A stretch of DNA of 64,000 bases from NCBI GenBank assembly GCA_963714145.1, contig OY970235.1, forward strand, positions 1,984,001-2,048,000. The letters are read 5' to 3'. The notes below the pieces were generated by a model. It was given only the letters and a program-made list of their open reading frames with translations, was not told the DNA's origin and ran no database searches. Positions 7,449 through 15,957 of this stretch are shown here, piece after piece (the stretch's first letter is position 1; each line of letters starts with the position of its first letter). Source of the DNA: JBBWZH01 sp035544115 (GTDB lineage Bacteria > Actinomycetota > Actinomycetes > Mycobacteriales > CADCTP01). A program made the translations under genes and the position numbers.

Positions 7449-8623
7449 CGGGCCTCCCGTCGGGGTAGGAGGTCGGGCCAGCGGCGGCCGACCGAGCGGC
7501 GCGGGCCGGCCAGCACGGCCGGCAGCCGGCGGACCTCGTCCCCGCCGGTGCGCAGGTCGCGCACGCCGCCGAGGTGGTCGAGGTTGCCCAGCTGCGCGGA
7601 CATGCCGCGGGTGGCCGGCCGGTAGGTGGGGGAGCAGGCCAGCGGCGACCACCAGACCAGCCGGTACCCCAGCCGGGACAGCCGGGCCGTGCCGCGGGCC
7701 ATCGGCGTGCAGTCCCCGCGCTCCAGGCCGTCCGACACGATGATCACCAGCGCGCCCCGGGCCAGCGCCAGGAAGCGCGGGTTGTCCAGGAACTGGCCGA
7801 GGGCGGCGCCGATCGCGGTGCCGCCGTCGATGTCCAGCGCCTCGTCCGACAGCGCCCGCAGGGCCCGGTCCGGGTCCGGAGTGGACAGTGCGGCGGTGAC
7901 CCGGGTGAGCCGGGTGCCGAAGGTGAAGACCTCGGTACGGCCGGGGGCGCTGTGCAGCGCGGCGTGCGCCAGCCGCAGCAGCTGCGGGGTGTGCTGCTTG
8001 ACCGAGCCGGACACGTCGACCAGCAGCAGCAGCCGGCGGGCCCGGTACGGGCGGACCAGCCAGCGCAGCTCGGCGATCTCGCCGCCGTTGCGGCGGGCCT
8101 GCCGCCAGATGTGCCGCATGTCCAGCCGGCGCCCGGACCGGGCCGGGCGGTGCCGCCGCGACGGCGTGCTGGGCCGGCAGGCCCGCCAGGCCGCGTCCAG
8201 GGTGCGCAGCTGGTCGCGCTCGCCGGGCGTCGCCGCGCCGAACGCCCGCCGCCCGCTGGTCGGGAGATCGCTGGCCTCGACACCGCTACCGGCGGCGGCG
8301 TCCTGCGGCGGCAGGTCGGCGTCCCCGCGCGGGTTCGGCGCCGCCACGTCGCTGTCCTCGGCCGGCGGCGCGACGGCCCCGGGGGTGGGCCCGGACCGGA
8401 ACCACGCGTCGAAGACGCCGTCGAACGCGGGCACGTCCCCGATTCCGGTCAGCAGCGTGATCCGGGCGCGCCAGTAGAGCGCGGTGACGTCCCGCGGCGG
8501 CGACCCGGCGACCGCGCGCAGGAAGTCGGCCTGCTTGGGCGGCACGGCGCCGATGCCGGCCGCCCGCAGCGCGGTCAGGAAGCCGTACAGGTGCTCCTCG
8601 GCCAGCCGGCTCGGCTCAACCAC
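7445..8623 (-). CDS. CoxE-like von Willebrand factor A domain protein
   Basis: A 392-residue protein with GTG start overlapping the ATPase gene by eight bases. The C-terminal half is a VWA domain with a MIDAS motif in LLLLVDVSGSVKQHT, later Thr/Asp in DGGTAIG and VSDG. The middle is a low-complexity hinge. MoxR ATPase/VWA pairs act as chaperones that insert or activate metal cofactors; CoxD/CoxE do this for the CO dehydrogenase Cu-Mo site. Here the pair probably matures the molybdenum hydroxylase encoded just upstream, which is inferred from operon position. Confidence 0.8.
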   Translation of the reverse strand: MVEPSRLAEEHLYGFLTALRAAGIGAVPPKQADFLRAVAGSPPRDVTALYWRARITLLTGIGDVPAFDGVFDAWFRSGPTPGAVAPPAEDSDVAAPNPRGDADLPPQDAAAGSGVEASDLPTSGRRAFGAATPGERDQLRTLDAAWRACRPSTPSRRHRPARSGRRLDMRHIWRQARRNGGEIAELRWLVRPYRARRLLLLVDVSGSVKQHTPQLLRLAHAALHSAPGRTEVFTFGTRLTRVTAALSTPDPDRALRALSDEALDIDGGTAIGAALGQFLDNPRFLALARGALVIIVSDGLERGDCTPMARGTARLSRLGYRLVWWSPLACSPTYRPATRGMSAQLGNLDHLGGVRDLRTGGDEVRRLPAVLAGPRRSVGRRWPDLLPRREAR

Positions 8624-9515
8624 CGTCGAACAGCTCCCGGGCGCGCTCCCGGACCAGGACGGTGTCCTCCTCGTCCTTGATCAGCAGGCCGAGCGCCCGC
8701 CGCAGCGCCCGCGGCCAGCTGTCGCCGGCGCTGGCCAGGGTGGCGGCGCCGCGGGCCCACTCGACCGACTCGGCGATGCCGGGCCGCTTCAGCAGCGGCA
8801 GCGCCCGCACCTGCTGAACCGCCCGGACCAGTGCCGTGGCGGCCTCCTCGGCGAGGCCCGGCACCTGGGCGCGCACGATCGCCCGCTCGCGCGCCGGGTC
8901 GGGGAACGGGATCCAGTGGTAGAGGCACCGCCGCTTCAGCGCGTCGTGCAGCTCCCGGGTGCGGTTGGAGGTCAGCACGACCACCGGCGGCACCGCGGCC
9001 CGCAGCGTGCCGAGCTCCGGGACGGTGAGCTGGAAATCGCCGAGGAACTCCAGCAGGAACGCCTCGAACTCGCTGTCGGCCCGGTCGATCTCGTCGATCA
9101 GCAGCACCGCGCCGGGCCGGGACCGGACCGCCCGCAGCAGCGGGCGCGGCAGCAGGAACTCCTCGCTGTACAGCCGCCCGACGTCCAGGCCGGCGTCCGG
9201 GCCGGCGGCCTCGGCGGCGCGGACCTGCAGCAGCTGCCGGGGATAGTCCCACTCGTACAGGGCGTGGCCGGAGTCCAGCCCCTCGAAGCACTGCAGCCGG
9301 ATCAGCTCGCGGCCGAACACCCGGGAGAGCACGGCGGCGACCTCGGTCTTGCCGACCCCCGGTTCACCCTCCAGCAGCAGCGGCCGGTGCAGCGTCAGTC
9401 CCAAGTGGACAGCGGTGAGCAGCCCCTCGTCGGCGAAGTACCCCTGCTGGCGGAGCGCGATCTCAAGAGCCGGCTCGTCCAGGTCGTACCCGGGCCCGGC
9501 CCCGCCGGCCGTCAC
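8616..9515 (-). CDS. MoxR/CoxD-like AAA+ ATPase
   Basis: A 299-residue AAA+ protein. GTG start with GGAGG seven bases upstream. Walker A is GEPGVGKTE (about residues 50-58), Walker B is AVLLIDEIDRAD, sensor 1 is VLTSNRTREL, and an arginine-rich segment follows (DALKRRCLYHW). This pattern is the MoxR subgroup, as in CoxD. It overlaps the VWA gene and lies 82 bases after the EthD gene. Likely works with the VWA protein to load or sulfurate the cofactor of the molybdenum enzyme. Confidence 0.85.
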   Translation of the reverse strand: MTAGGAGPGYDLDEPALEIALRQQGYFADEGLLTAVHLGLTLHRPLLLEGEPGVGKTEVAAVLSRVFGRELIRLQCFEGLDSGHALYEWDYPRQLLQVRAAEAAGPDAGLDVGRLYSEEFLLPRPLLRAVRSRPGAVLLIDEIDRADSEFEAFLLEFLGDFQLTVPELGTLRAAVPPVVVLTSNRTRELHDALKRRCLYHWIPFPDPARERAIVRAQVPGLAEEAATALVRAVQQVRALPLLKRPGIAESVEWARGAATLASAGDSWPRALRRALGLLIKDEEDTVLVRERARELFDGG

Positions 9516-9597
9516 GAGCTGGCCTCCGAAGTGAGCATCGCAGGTGCCGTCTGGGGCGCCGCGGAGCGGAACGGAGGAGGCCAGCGGGCCAGCACGG

Positions 9598-9900
9598 TCA
9601 CAACTGCTGGTGCTCCGACGTCATCAGGTGGGTCCGCTGCGAGGTGTGCGCGCCGGCGTCCGCGGCGGCCGCCTTCCCCGGCTCCGAACCGAACGCGGCG
9701 GCCCGGGCCGCCTCGTCGTCGAAGTACATCTCGTTCACCGAGTCGTAGGCCGCGTCGTCGCTCTGCGCGACGCTGACCGAGTACCGGCGCAGCCCCGGCA
9801 GCCGGCGGGCGAACTCGATGTGCTCCTCGACCACCCACCGGTCGAAGTCCGCTTTGGACATACCGTCCGCGCGCTTGAGCAGCGAGATGACCTTGAGCAT
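9598..9900 (-). CDS. EthD-family small protein
   Basis: A 100-residue protein. It starts MLKVISLLKRADGMSKADFDRWVVEEH, followed by RLPGLRRYSVSVA and a later EMYFDDEAARAAAF. This is the EthD ferredoxin-like fold of about 100 residues, dimeric, found beside many degradation genes. EthD in ether degradation is needed together with a P450; other members act on ring-cleavage intermediates. Placement between the Mo subunit and the ATPase suggests a role in the same catabolic pathway. The last 25 residues are an Ala/His-rich tail not seen in the core fold. Confidence 0.75.
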   Translation of the reverse strand: MLKVISLLKRADGMSKADFDRWVVEEHIEFARRLPGLRRYSVSVAQSDDAAYDSVNEMYFDDEAARAAAFGSEPGKAAAADAGAHTSQRTHLMTSEHQQL

Positions 9901-9926
9901 GTACCGGCTCTCCTCGTGGTGATGGG

Positions 9927-10934
9927 CTAGGCGGGGCCGCGCAGCGCGTCCAGGCCGCGCAGCACCCGCTCGGGGGTGAACGGCATGCGCTCCAGGCGCA
10001 CGCCGCAGGCGTCGAAGATGGCGTTCGCGATCGCCGGGATGGGCGCGTTGGCCGTCATCTCGCCGATGCCTTTCGCGCCGTACGGGCCGTTGCCGGCCGG
10101 GCGTTCGAGGAAGGCGCTGTGCAGCGCGGGGATGTCGGCCGGGCCGGGCATCAGGTACTCGCTGAAGTCCGTCGGGCCGTGGTCGCGGTCCGGGTAGTAC
10201 GGCTCGGTCGTCTCGAACAGCGCGTGTGACATGCCCATCCAGGCACCACCCTCGACCTGCTGGCTGGCCATCGCGGGGTTGATCGCGCGGCCGACCTCGT
10301 ACGCGTTGTGCAGTTCCAGTACCTCGACCACACCGGTCTCGTCGTCGACCTCGACCACCGCCACCGTGCAGGCGTGCGCCTGGCAGGAGTCCGGGTCCAT
10401 CTCGCCGGTCTCCGGCACGACGCCGCTCGGCTCCTTCAGGAAGATGCCGCGGCCGGAGATCGTGCGGCCGTGCTTGAAGTGCGCGGCCAGCGCGAGATCG
10501 GTGATGTGGATCTTCTTATCATCCGAGCCGACGAGTGTGATGAAGCCGGTGCCGTCGGTCTCCAGGTCGGCGGCGTCGACCTCCAGTTCCTCGGCCGCGA
10601 CCTCGAGCATCACCTCGCGCGCCTCGCGGGCGGCCATGATGACCGCGTTGCCGACCCGGTGGGTACCGCGGCTGGCGAAGGTGCCCATGCAGTGCGGCCC
10701 GGTGTCGGTGTCGGCGGTGTCCACCAGGATGTTCCCGAACGGCAGCCCGAGCGTCTCGGCCGCGCACTGGGCGACCACGGTCGTCAGCCCCTGGCCGAGG
10801 TCCACTGAGGACAGTGAGATGACGAAGGTGCCGGTGGTGGTGGCGTGGATCAGCGCCTGCGACGGGTCACCGCCCAGGTTCATGCCGGTCGGGTAGTTCA
10901 CCGACGCGTAGCCCCGCCCGCGCAGCATCGCCAT
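9927..10934 (-). CDS. molybdenum hydroxylase large subunit, C-terminal half (separate reading frame segment)
   Basis: A 335-residue protein corresponding to the second Mo-pterin domain of xanthine dehydrogenase-family large subunits. It contains SSVDLGQGLTTVVAQ (Mo-pterin contact), CMGTFASRGTHRVGNAV, and GPYGAKGIGEMTANAPIPAIANAIFDA, in which the GIGE glutamate is the expected catalytic base. Its ATG follows the stop of the preceding segment by only three bases and is in the same frame. It is therefore either a genuinely split subunit, as in nicotinate dehydrogenase NdhL/NdhM, or one gene cut by TGA. Both halves keep all family motifs. Confidence 0.8.
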   Translation of the reverse strand: MAMLRGRGYASVNYPTGMNLGGDPSQALIHATTTGTFVISLSSVDLGQGLTTVVAQCAAETLGLPFGNILVDTADTDTGPHCMGTFASRGTHRVGNAVIMAAREAREVMLEVAAEELEVDAADLETDGTGFITLVGSDDKKIHITDLALAAHFKHGRTISGRGIFLKEPSGVVPETGEMDPDSCQAHACTVAVVEVDDETGVVEVLELHNAYEVGRAINPAMASQQVEGGAWMGMSHALFETTEPYYPDRDHGPTDFSEYLMPGPADIPALHSAFLERPAGNGPYGAKGIGEMTANAPIPAIANAIFDACGVRLERMPFTPERVLRGLDALRGPA

Positions 10935-10937
10935 CGC

Positions 10938-12353
10938 TCAGGCCCCATCCCGGCTCGCGGCTTCCCGGCTGGTGGCCGGCCGGCTGGTGGACGACATCCG
11001 GCGGTACGCCTCCGGCAGCTCGTGGCCGACCATGGCGGCCGCCTTCTGGATGACCTCCACCAGGGCGGTGCCCTCGGCGACCTTCCGGTGCGCCTTCAGG
11101 TCCCCGTCCCGGTAGGCGTTGATCAGGCGCAGCCGCAGCGGGTCCATGGCCAGCGCCCGGGCGATCCGGTCCATTTGCGACTCCAGCGCGAAGTCGGCGA
11201 TCGTGACGCCGAAACCGCGCATCGCGCTGGACGGGGTCCGGTTGGTGAAGACGCAGTGCGCGTCCACCCACACGTTCGGGATCGTGTACGGGCCGGGCAG
11301 GTGCGCGGCCGCTTTTGTCGTGCCGTACGGGCTGTGCCGGGCGTAGGCGCCGGCGTCCACGTACAGGGTGATCTTGCGGCCGGTGATCCGGCCGTCGGCG
11401 CTCACCGCGTCCTTGATGTAGATCCGCTCGGCGGCCCGCGGCGAGGAGACCTGCATCTCCTCGTACCGGCTGTAGACGAACTTGACCGGCCGGTCGGTCA
11501 GCATGCTCGCCACGCAGGCGACCGGTTCGACGACCACGTCGACCTTGCCGCCGAACCCGCCGCCGACCGTGCCGCCGACGATGCGCAGCTTGTTGAACGG
11601 CGTCCGCAGGATCAGCGCGGTGTTGTCGAGGGTGAAGAAGCACGCCTGGGTGTCGGAGTGGATCCGCAGCCGGCCGTCGGGCTGCGGGACCACGATGCAG
11701 CCGGTGGTCTCGGTGGGGGCGTGCTCGATCGGGGCGGACTGGTAGCGCCACTCGAAGACGTGGTCCGCCGCGGTGAACGCCTGCTCGACGTCGCCGAACC
11801 GGACCCGCCGGCAGTGGTGCCCTTCGTAGCTGAAGTAGTTGCGGCCGTGGTACTCGTTGACGATCGGGGCGCCCTCGGCCAGCGCCTCCTCGACGTCGAA
11901 GACCGCGGGCAGGTCGGTGTAGTCGACGGTGATCCGCCCGACCGCCTGGTACGCGGCGGCCTCGGTCTCGGCCAGCACCGCGCAGATCGGGTCGCCGAGG
12001 TAGCGGACGGTGTCCTCGGCCAGGATCGGCTCGTCGTCCGGCCCGACGCCGATCAGCTTCAGCGGCGTGTAGAGGTTGTTGGGGATGTCGGCGGCGGTGA
12101 GGATGCGCACCACGCCGGGGGTTGCGAGTGCCGCCGCCAGGTCCAGGTTGCTGAACCGCGCGTGGTGCCGCTGCGAGCGGAACATCTTCAGGTGCAGCAG
12201 GTCCGGCGGGGCGAGGTCCTCGAAGAACCGGGTCCGGCCGGTGACGTGCCCGAGCGCGTCCGAGCGCTGCACGACGGTGCCCACGACGGCGAGGTCGTCG
12301 GTCCGCTCGGCGCTGAAGAAGGTCTTGTCGATCGGGTCGGCCCGGTAGCTCAT
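10938..12353 (-). CDS. molybdenum hydroxylase large subunit, N-terminal half (ends at in-frame TGA)
   Basis: 471 residues covering the a/b hammerhead domain and the first Mo-pterin-binding domain. The molybdopterin loop is VGGTVGGGFGGKVDV. The segment SSAMRGFGVTIADFALESQMDRIA is the xanthine dehydrogenase-like RGFG loop. The CO dehydrogenase signature VAYRCSFR with its Cu-ligand cysteine is absent, so this is not form I CO dehydrogenase. ATG at 12353 overlaps the FeS gene stop (ATGA). After residue 445 a Ser/Ala/Arg-rich tail leads to TGA at 10940-10938. Substrate is unknown; hydroxylation of an aromatic or N-heterocyclic acid is plausible. Confidence 0.8.
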   Translation of the reverse strand: MSYRADPIDKTFFSAERTDDLAVVGTVVQRSDALGHVTGRTRFFEDLAPPDLLHLKMFRSQRHHARFSNLDLAAALATPGVVRILTAADIPNNLYTPLKLIGVGPDDEPILAEDTVRYLGDPICAVLAETEAAAYQAVGRITVDYTDLPAVFDVEEALAEGAPIVNEYHGRNYFSYEGHHCRRVRFGDVEQAFTAADHVFEWRYQSAPIEHAPTETTGCIVVPQPDGRLRIHSDTQACFFTLDNTALILRTPFNKLRIVGGTVGGGFGGKVDVVVEPVACVASMLTDRPVKFVYSRYEEMQVSSPRAAERIYIKDAVSADGRITGRKITLYVDAGAYARHSPYGTTKAAAHLPGPYTIPNVWVDAHCVFTNRTPSSAMRGFGVTIADFALESQMDRIARALAMDPLRLRLINAYRDGDLKAHRKVAEGTALVEVIQKAAAMVGHELPEAYRRMSSTSRPATSREAASRDGA

Positions 12354-12889
12354 CGGGTGCTCACCCCGGCTGCTGCTGGCGCCGCGCCGGCTGCGGCCGG
12401 TGCGGCGCCGGGCGCGCGGTCGCGGCGGCGCCGGGCGGCGTCCAGGATCGCGGCGACGATCGGCTCGTATCCGGTGCACCGGCAGACGTTGCCGGAGATG
12501 GCCTCGACCACGTCGGCCCGGGTGGGGTCGGGGTCGCGGTCCAGCAGCGCCTCGCCGACCATGATCATCCCGGCGGTGCAGAAGCCGCACTGGGTGGCGA
12601 AGCCGTCGATGAACGCGCTCTGCACCTCGTCCAGCTGGCCGTCCCGGGCGACGCCTTCCAGGGTGCGCACCGACGTGCCGTCGACCGTCTCGACCGCGAT
12701 CAGGCAGGACGGCACCGGCGCACCGTCCAGCAGGACGGTGCAGGTGCCGCAGGAGCCCTGGGCGCAGCCGCGCTTGGCCGCCATCAGCCCCAGGCTGTCG
12801 CGCAGGCTGCCGAGCAGGGTGCTGCCGGGCCTGGCGATGAACTCCTGCGACCGGCCGTTGACGACGAGCGAGACGATCTGTGCCGGCAT
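12350..12889 (-). CDS. molybdenum hydroxylase [2Fe-2S] subunit (CoxS-like)
   Basis: A 179-residue protein with both [2Fe-2S] clusters of the family. The plant-ferredoxin type is CAQGSCGTC followed by a cysteine after about 20 residues. The four-helix type is CGFC, then CRCTGY. The usual length is about 160; the extra C-terminal 30 residues are a duplicated Ala/Pro/Gly segment (GAAPAAA twice) before the stop. It passes electrons from the Mo site to FAD in the heterotrimer. Operon order is FAD subunit, FeS subunit, Mo subunit, with 30- and minus 4-base spacing. Confidence 0.9.
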   Translation of the reverse strand: MPAQIVSLVVNGRSQEFIARPGSTLLGSLRDSLGLMAAKRGCAQGSCGTCTVLLDGAPVPSCLIAVETVDGTSVRTLEGVARDGQLDEVQSAFIDGFATQCGFCTAGMIMVGEALLDRDPDPTRADVVEAISGNVCRCTGYEPIVAAILDAARRRRDRAPGAAPAAAGAAPAAAGVSTR

Positions 12890-12919
12890 GTCGGTCCTCC
12901 GGGTCGCGACGTCGGTGGG

Positions 12920-13735
12920 TCAGCCGATCGGTGGGTCAGCGAGCAGGGCGCGGCGCAGGTGCACGGGCAGCACCCGCCGGCGGTACCAGGCGCTGGCATA
13001 GGCGTCGTCGGCCGGGTCGATGTCGGCCTGGGCCGCCTGGCCGGCCGCCGCCACGGCATCGCGGTCCAGCGGGCGGCCGGTCAGGCTCCGCTCGGCGGCG
13101 ACCGCGCGGACGGGCCGCGGCGCCACGCCGCCCAGGGCGATCCGGGCGGCGGTCACCACGCCGCCGTCGGTGCGCACGACGGCGGCGACCGCGACGATGG
13201 CGGCCGAGTTGAGCTTGCGCCGCATCGCCTTGTGGAAGAACCAGGCGCCGGCCGGGGGGAGTCGGACGGTGACCGACGTGACCAGTTCGCCGGCGGCCGG
13301 GCCGGTCCGGAACAGCTCGTCGACCGGGCACTGTCGCGGTCCGGCCGGGCCGGCGACGCCGACGGTGGCGTCGAGCGCCAGCAGGCAGGCGGCGAAGTCG
13401 CCGTAGGGCTGCGGGGCGAACAGGTTGCCGCCGACGGTGGCGAGGTTGCGGATCGACGGCGCGGCGATGGCGTGCACGGCCGCGGCCAGGAAGCCGAGCT
13501 CGGCGTGTTCGCCGACCTCCGCCAACGTGGTGGCGGCGCCGATGCGCACCGACCCGCCGTCGGGCTGGATGCCGCCCAGGCCGGCCCGGCGCAGGCTGAT
13601 CAGCTCGACATCACCGACCGCGCCGGTGTTCACCTGCGGCATGACGATGGTGCCGCCGCCCATGATCCAGCCGCCTCGCGCGGCCAAGTCGACGGCGGCG
13701 TCAACGGACGCCGGCACCCGCACTGCCGTGATCAT
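12920..13735 (-). CDS. molybdenum hydroxylase FAD-binding subunit (CoxM-like)
   Basis: A 271-residue FAD subunit. The ATG at 13735 has GGAGG five bases upstream and is preferred to a TTG seven codons earlier. FAD-binding motifs of the vanillyl-alcohol oxidase type fold are GGWIMGGGTIVMP (about residues 22-34) and NLATVGGNLFAPQPYGD. The CO dehydrogenase flavoprotein C-terminal domain follows, ending at residue 271. It is the first gene of the minus-strand operon that runs to the amidohydrolase, and is divergent from the GntR regulator. Confidence 0.88.
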   Translation of the reverse strand: MITAVRVPASVDAAVDLAARGGWIMGGGTIVMPQVNTGAVGDVELISLRRAGLGGIQPDGGSVRIGAATTLAEVGEHAELGFLAAAVHAIAAPSIRNLATVGGNLFAPQPYGDFAACLLALDATVGVAGPAGPRQCPVDELFRTGPAAGELVTSVTVRLPPAGAWFFHKAMRRKLNSAAIVAVAAVVRTDGGVVTAARIALGGVAPRPVRAVAAERSLTGRPLDRDAVAAAGQAAQADIDPADDAYASAWYRRRVLPVHLRRALLADPPIG

Positions 13736-13779
13736 CGACACCTCCGGCGTCGGCAACGGCCGATCCTCTCAGCAGTTGC

Positions 13780-13799
13780 ATCGAGAATCGATAGTCGAT
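13780..13799. promoter_or_regulatory. imperfect 20-bp palindrome in the divergent regulator/oxidoreductase promoter
   Basis: ATCGAGAATCGATAGTCGAT is symmetric at 16 of 20 positions, with an inner perfect ATCGAT. It lies between the divergent FAD-subunit gene and the GntR-family regulator gene. FCD-type GntR proteins usually bind such short palindromes in their own divergent promoters, so it is the best operator candidate here. Binding is inferred. Confidence 0.45.
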
Positions 13800-13889
13800 C
13801 TAGCCGACTGTATGGGCGACGTACGGCCAGGTCAAGAGGCCGCGGATGGGGCGAGGCCCGCCGGGGGAGTGTCGGTTAGGCTCCTGGGC

Positions 13890-14570
13890 ATGGCCTCCGG
13901 CGGGACGGCGAAGCTGCTCGGCGGCAGGCCGCTGTCCCGGCTGATCCGCGACGCCCTGGTGGAGCGCATCGTCTCCGGGGGCATCGAGCCGGGCGCCCGG
14001 CTGGTGGAGACCCAGCTCGCGGCCGAGTACGGCACCAGCCAGGCGCCGGTCCGGGAAGCCCTGCGCGAGCTCGAGGCCGTCGGGATGGTCGAGATCCGGC
14101 CGCGCCGGGGGACTTTCGTCCGCCCCTTTGTCCAGCAGACGCTGCGCGAGAGCTACGTCGTCCGGGCCGCCCTGGAGGAGACCGCGACCCGGCTGGCCAT
14201 CCTCGCCGGCACCGTACCGGCGGCGGAGCTGAAGGCGGCCGTCCAGGCGATGCGGGCGGCGGCGCGGTCGGGCGACGCGCACGCGGCGGCACGCGCGAGC
14301 GTGGCCTTCCACCGCCATGTCGTGCTGGCCGCCAACAACGAACTGCTCGCGATCTCCTGGGAGGCGCTGCAGATCGAGGCGCGGACCTCGGTGGCCATGG
14401 TCGCCGCCGGGCTGAGCCTGACCGAGATCGCCCGCGACCACGCCGAGCTGCTCAAGTCCATCGTGGACGGTGAGCTGGAGACGGCGTGCCGGCACGCCCG
14501 CGATCACCAGTGGCGCTACGCGGACCTGCCGCACGACGCGCACGGGCGGCTGCGCGAGACCGCCGGCTGA
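13890..14570 (+). CDS. GntR/FadR-family (FCD) transcriptional regulator
   Basis: A 226-residue regulator. The winged helix includes IRDALVERIVSGGIEPGARLVETQLAAEYGTSQAPVREALRELEAVGMVEIRPRRGTFV. The FCD effector domain has the metal-type histidine pattern (FHRHVV, then RDHAELL and ARDH). ATG at 13890 was chosen; an in-frame GTG at 13869 is possible, but its purine run directly abuts it. It is divergent from the molybdenum hydroxylase operon and upstream of the UPF0261 genes, so it likely responds to a pathway acid and controls both directions. Confidence 0.85.
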   Translation: MASGGTAKLLGGRPLSRLIRDALVERIVSGGIEPGARLVETQLAAEYGTSQAPVREALRELEAVGMVEIRPRRGTFVRPFVQQTLRESYVVRAALEETATRLAILAGTVPAAELKAAVQAMRAAARSGDAHAAARASVAFHRHVVLAANNELLAISWEALQIEARTSVAMVAAGLSLTEIARDHAELLKSIVDGELETACRHARDHQWRYADLPHDAHGRLRETAG

Positions 14571-14682
14571 CCCGCCATGCCCACCCGGAAGGCCGCCCCA
14601 TGACCAGGTCGCCCGGCGGCCCCCGCCGCTCCGCCCCCCGATCGCTGCCGCTGGCTGCGATGCTCACTCCGGGAGCCACCTC

Positions 14683-15957
14683 ATGACCACCGTTGTGCTC
14701 GTCGGGACGCTGGACACCAAGGGCAGCGAGTACGACTGGCTGCGCGACCGGGTGCGCGAGCTCGGCTGTGACGTGCTGCTGGTGGACGCGGGCGTGGGTC
14801 CGGGCCGGAGCGCGGCCGCGCCGGACGTCGACGCGGCCCGGGTGGCGGCGGCCGGCGGAGCCGATCTGGAGCGGCTGCGCGCGGCCGGCGACCGGGGCGC
14901 CGCCGTCCGCGCGATGGCCGAGGGTGCCGCCGTCGTGCTGGCCGAGCTGTACGCCGCCGGCCGGCTCGACGCGGTGCTCGCCGTCGGCGGCAGCGGCGGC
15001 TCGGCCATCGCGGCCAGGGCCGTCCGCGACCTGCCGATCGGCGTGCCGAAGGTCCTCGTGTCCACAATGGCCTCCGGCGACGTGGCGCCGTACATCGGCG
15101 CGAAGGACGTGACGCTGATGTACAGCGTCGTCGACATCGCCGGCATCAACCGGCTGTCCAGGCAGATCCTGGGCAACGCCGCCGCGGCGGCGGCCGGCAT
15201 GGCCAGGTTCCGCTCCGCCGCACCGGTCGGTGCCGCACCGGTCGGCGCCGGTGCCGACCGGCCGCTGATCGGGGCGTCGATGTTCGGGGTGACCACGCCG
15301 GCGGTGGAGGCCGCCCGGGCCCGGCTGGAGGAGCTCGGCTACGAGGTACTGGTCTTCCACGCCACCGGCGCGGGCGGCCGGGCCCTGGAGGGCCTGGTCG
15401 ACAGCGACCTGCTGGCCGGCGTGCTGGATCTGACCACCACCGAGCTGGCCGACGAGCTGGTCGGCGGGGTGCTGTCGGCCGGCCCGTCCCGGCTGACCGC
15501 CGCGGCCCGGCGCGGGGTGCCCCAGGTGGTCGCGCCGGGCGCCATGGACATGGTCAACTTCGGCCCGGCGGAGACCGTGCCGGAGCGGTTCGCCGGGCGG
15601 AACTGCTATGTACACAATCCGACCGTGACGCTGATGCGCACCACCACGGCCGAGATGGCGGAGCTGGGTGGCCAGCTCGCCGCGAAACTGCGGGCCGGGC
15701 CGGGTCCGGCGGTGGTGTTCGTACCGCGCGGCGGCGTGTCCGCGCTGGACCAGCCGGGGCAGCCGTTCCACGACCCGGTGGCGGACGCGGCCTGCTTCGA
15801 CGCGATCACCGCCGGGCTGCGCGGCTCACCGGTGCAGGTGGTGACACTGGACGTGCACATCAACGACCCCGCGTTCGGCCTGGCCATGGCCGACCGGCTG
15901 CACCAGCTGATCGCCGCGGCACCCCCGGCTGGAGCGGCGTCGGGGGGTCGACCGTGA
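14683..15957 (+). CDS. UPF0261 / Tm-1-like ATP-binding protein
   Basis: A 424-residue protein beginning VVLVGTLDTKGSEYDWLRDRV, the hallmark of the UPF0261 family (Tm-1 N-terminal domain). A glycine-rich VGGSGGSAIAARAVRDLPIGVPKVLVSTMASG and the later GAMDMVNFGPAETVPERF are also typical. Start has GGGAG upstream. It is coupled to the next gene by a four-base overlap. In bacteria and archaea this family is nearly always paired with the TIM-barrel protein that follows; in fungi and plants the two are fused. The reaction is not established. Confidence 0.85.
   Translation: MTTVVLVGTLDTKGSEYDWLRDRVRELGCDVLLVDAGVGPGRSAAAPDVDAARVAAAGGADLERLRAAGDRGAAVRAMAEGAAVVLAELYAAGRLDAVLAVGGSGGSAIAARAVRDLPIGVPKVLVSTMASGDVAPYIGAKDVTLMYSVVDIAGINRLSRQILGNAAAAAAGMARFRSAAPVGAAPVGAGADRPLIGASMFGVTTPAVEAARARLEELGYEVLVFHATGAGGRALEGLVDSDLLAGVLDLTTTELADELVGGVLSAGPSRLTAAARRGVPQVVAPGAMDMVNFGPAETVPERFAGRNCYVHNPTVTLMRTTTAEMAELGGQLAAKLRAGPGPAVVFVPRGGVSALDQPGQPFHDPVADAACFDAITAGLRGSPVQVVTLDVHINDPAFGLAMADRLHQLIAAAPPAGAASGGRP

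Noticed and set aside
10938..10940. TGA as a selenocysteine codon in the Mo subunit
   Set aside because: Selenocysteine is not known at this interdomain position, the TGA is followed at once by a restart ATG, and no stable stem-loop was evident just after it.
10938..12353. Form I aerobic CO dehydrogenase
   Set aside because: The VAYRCSFR copper-ligand motif is absent and the loop reads AMRGFG, as in xanthine dehydrogenase-type enzymes.
14600..14686. 28-codon frame ending on the UPF0261 start codon
   Set aside because: The Pro/Arg/Ser-rich text has no ribosome binding site or conserved look; overlap with the next ATG alone is weak evidence.
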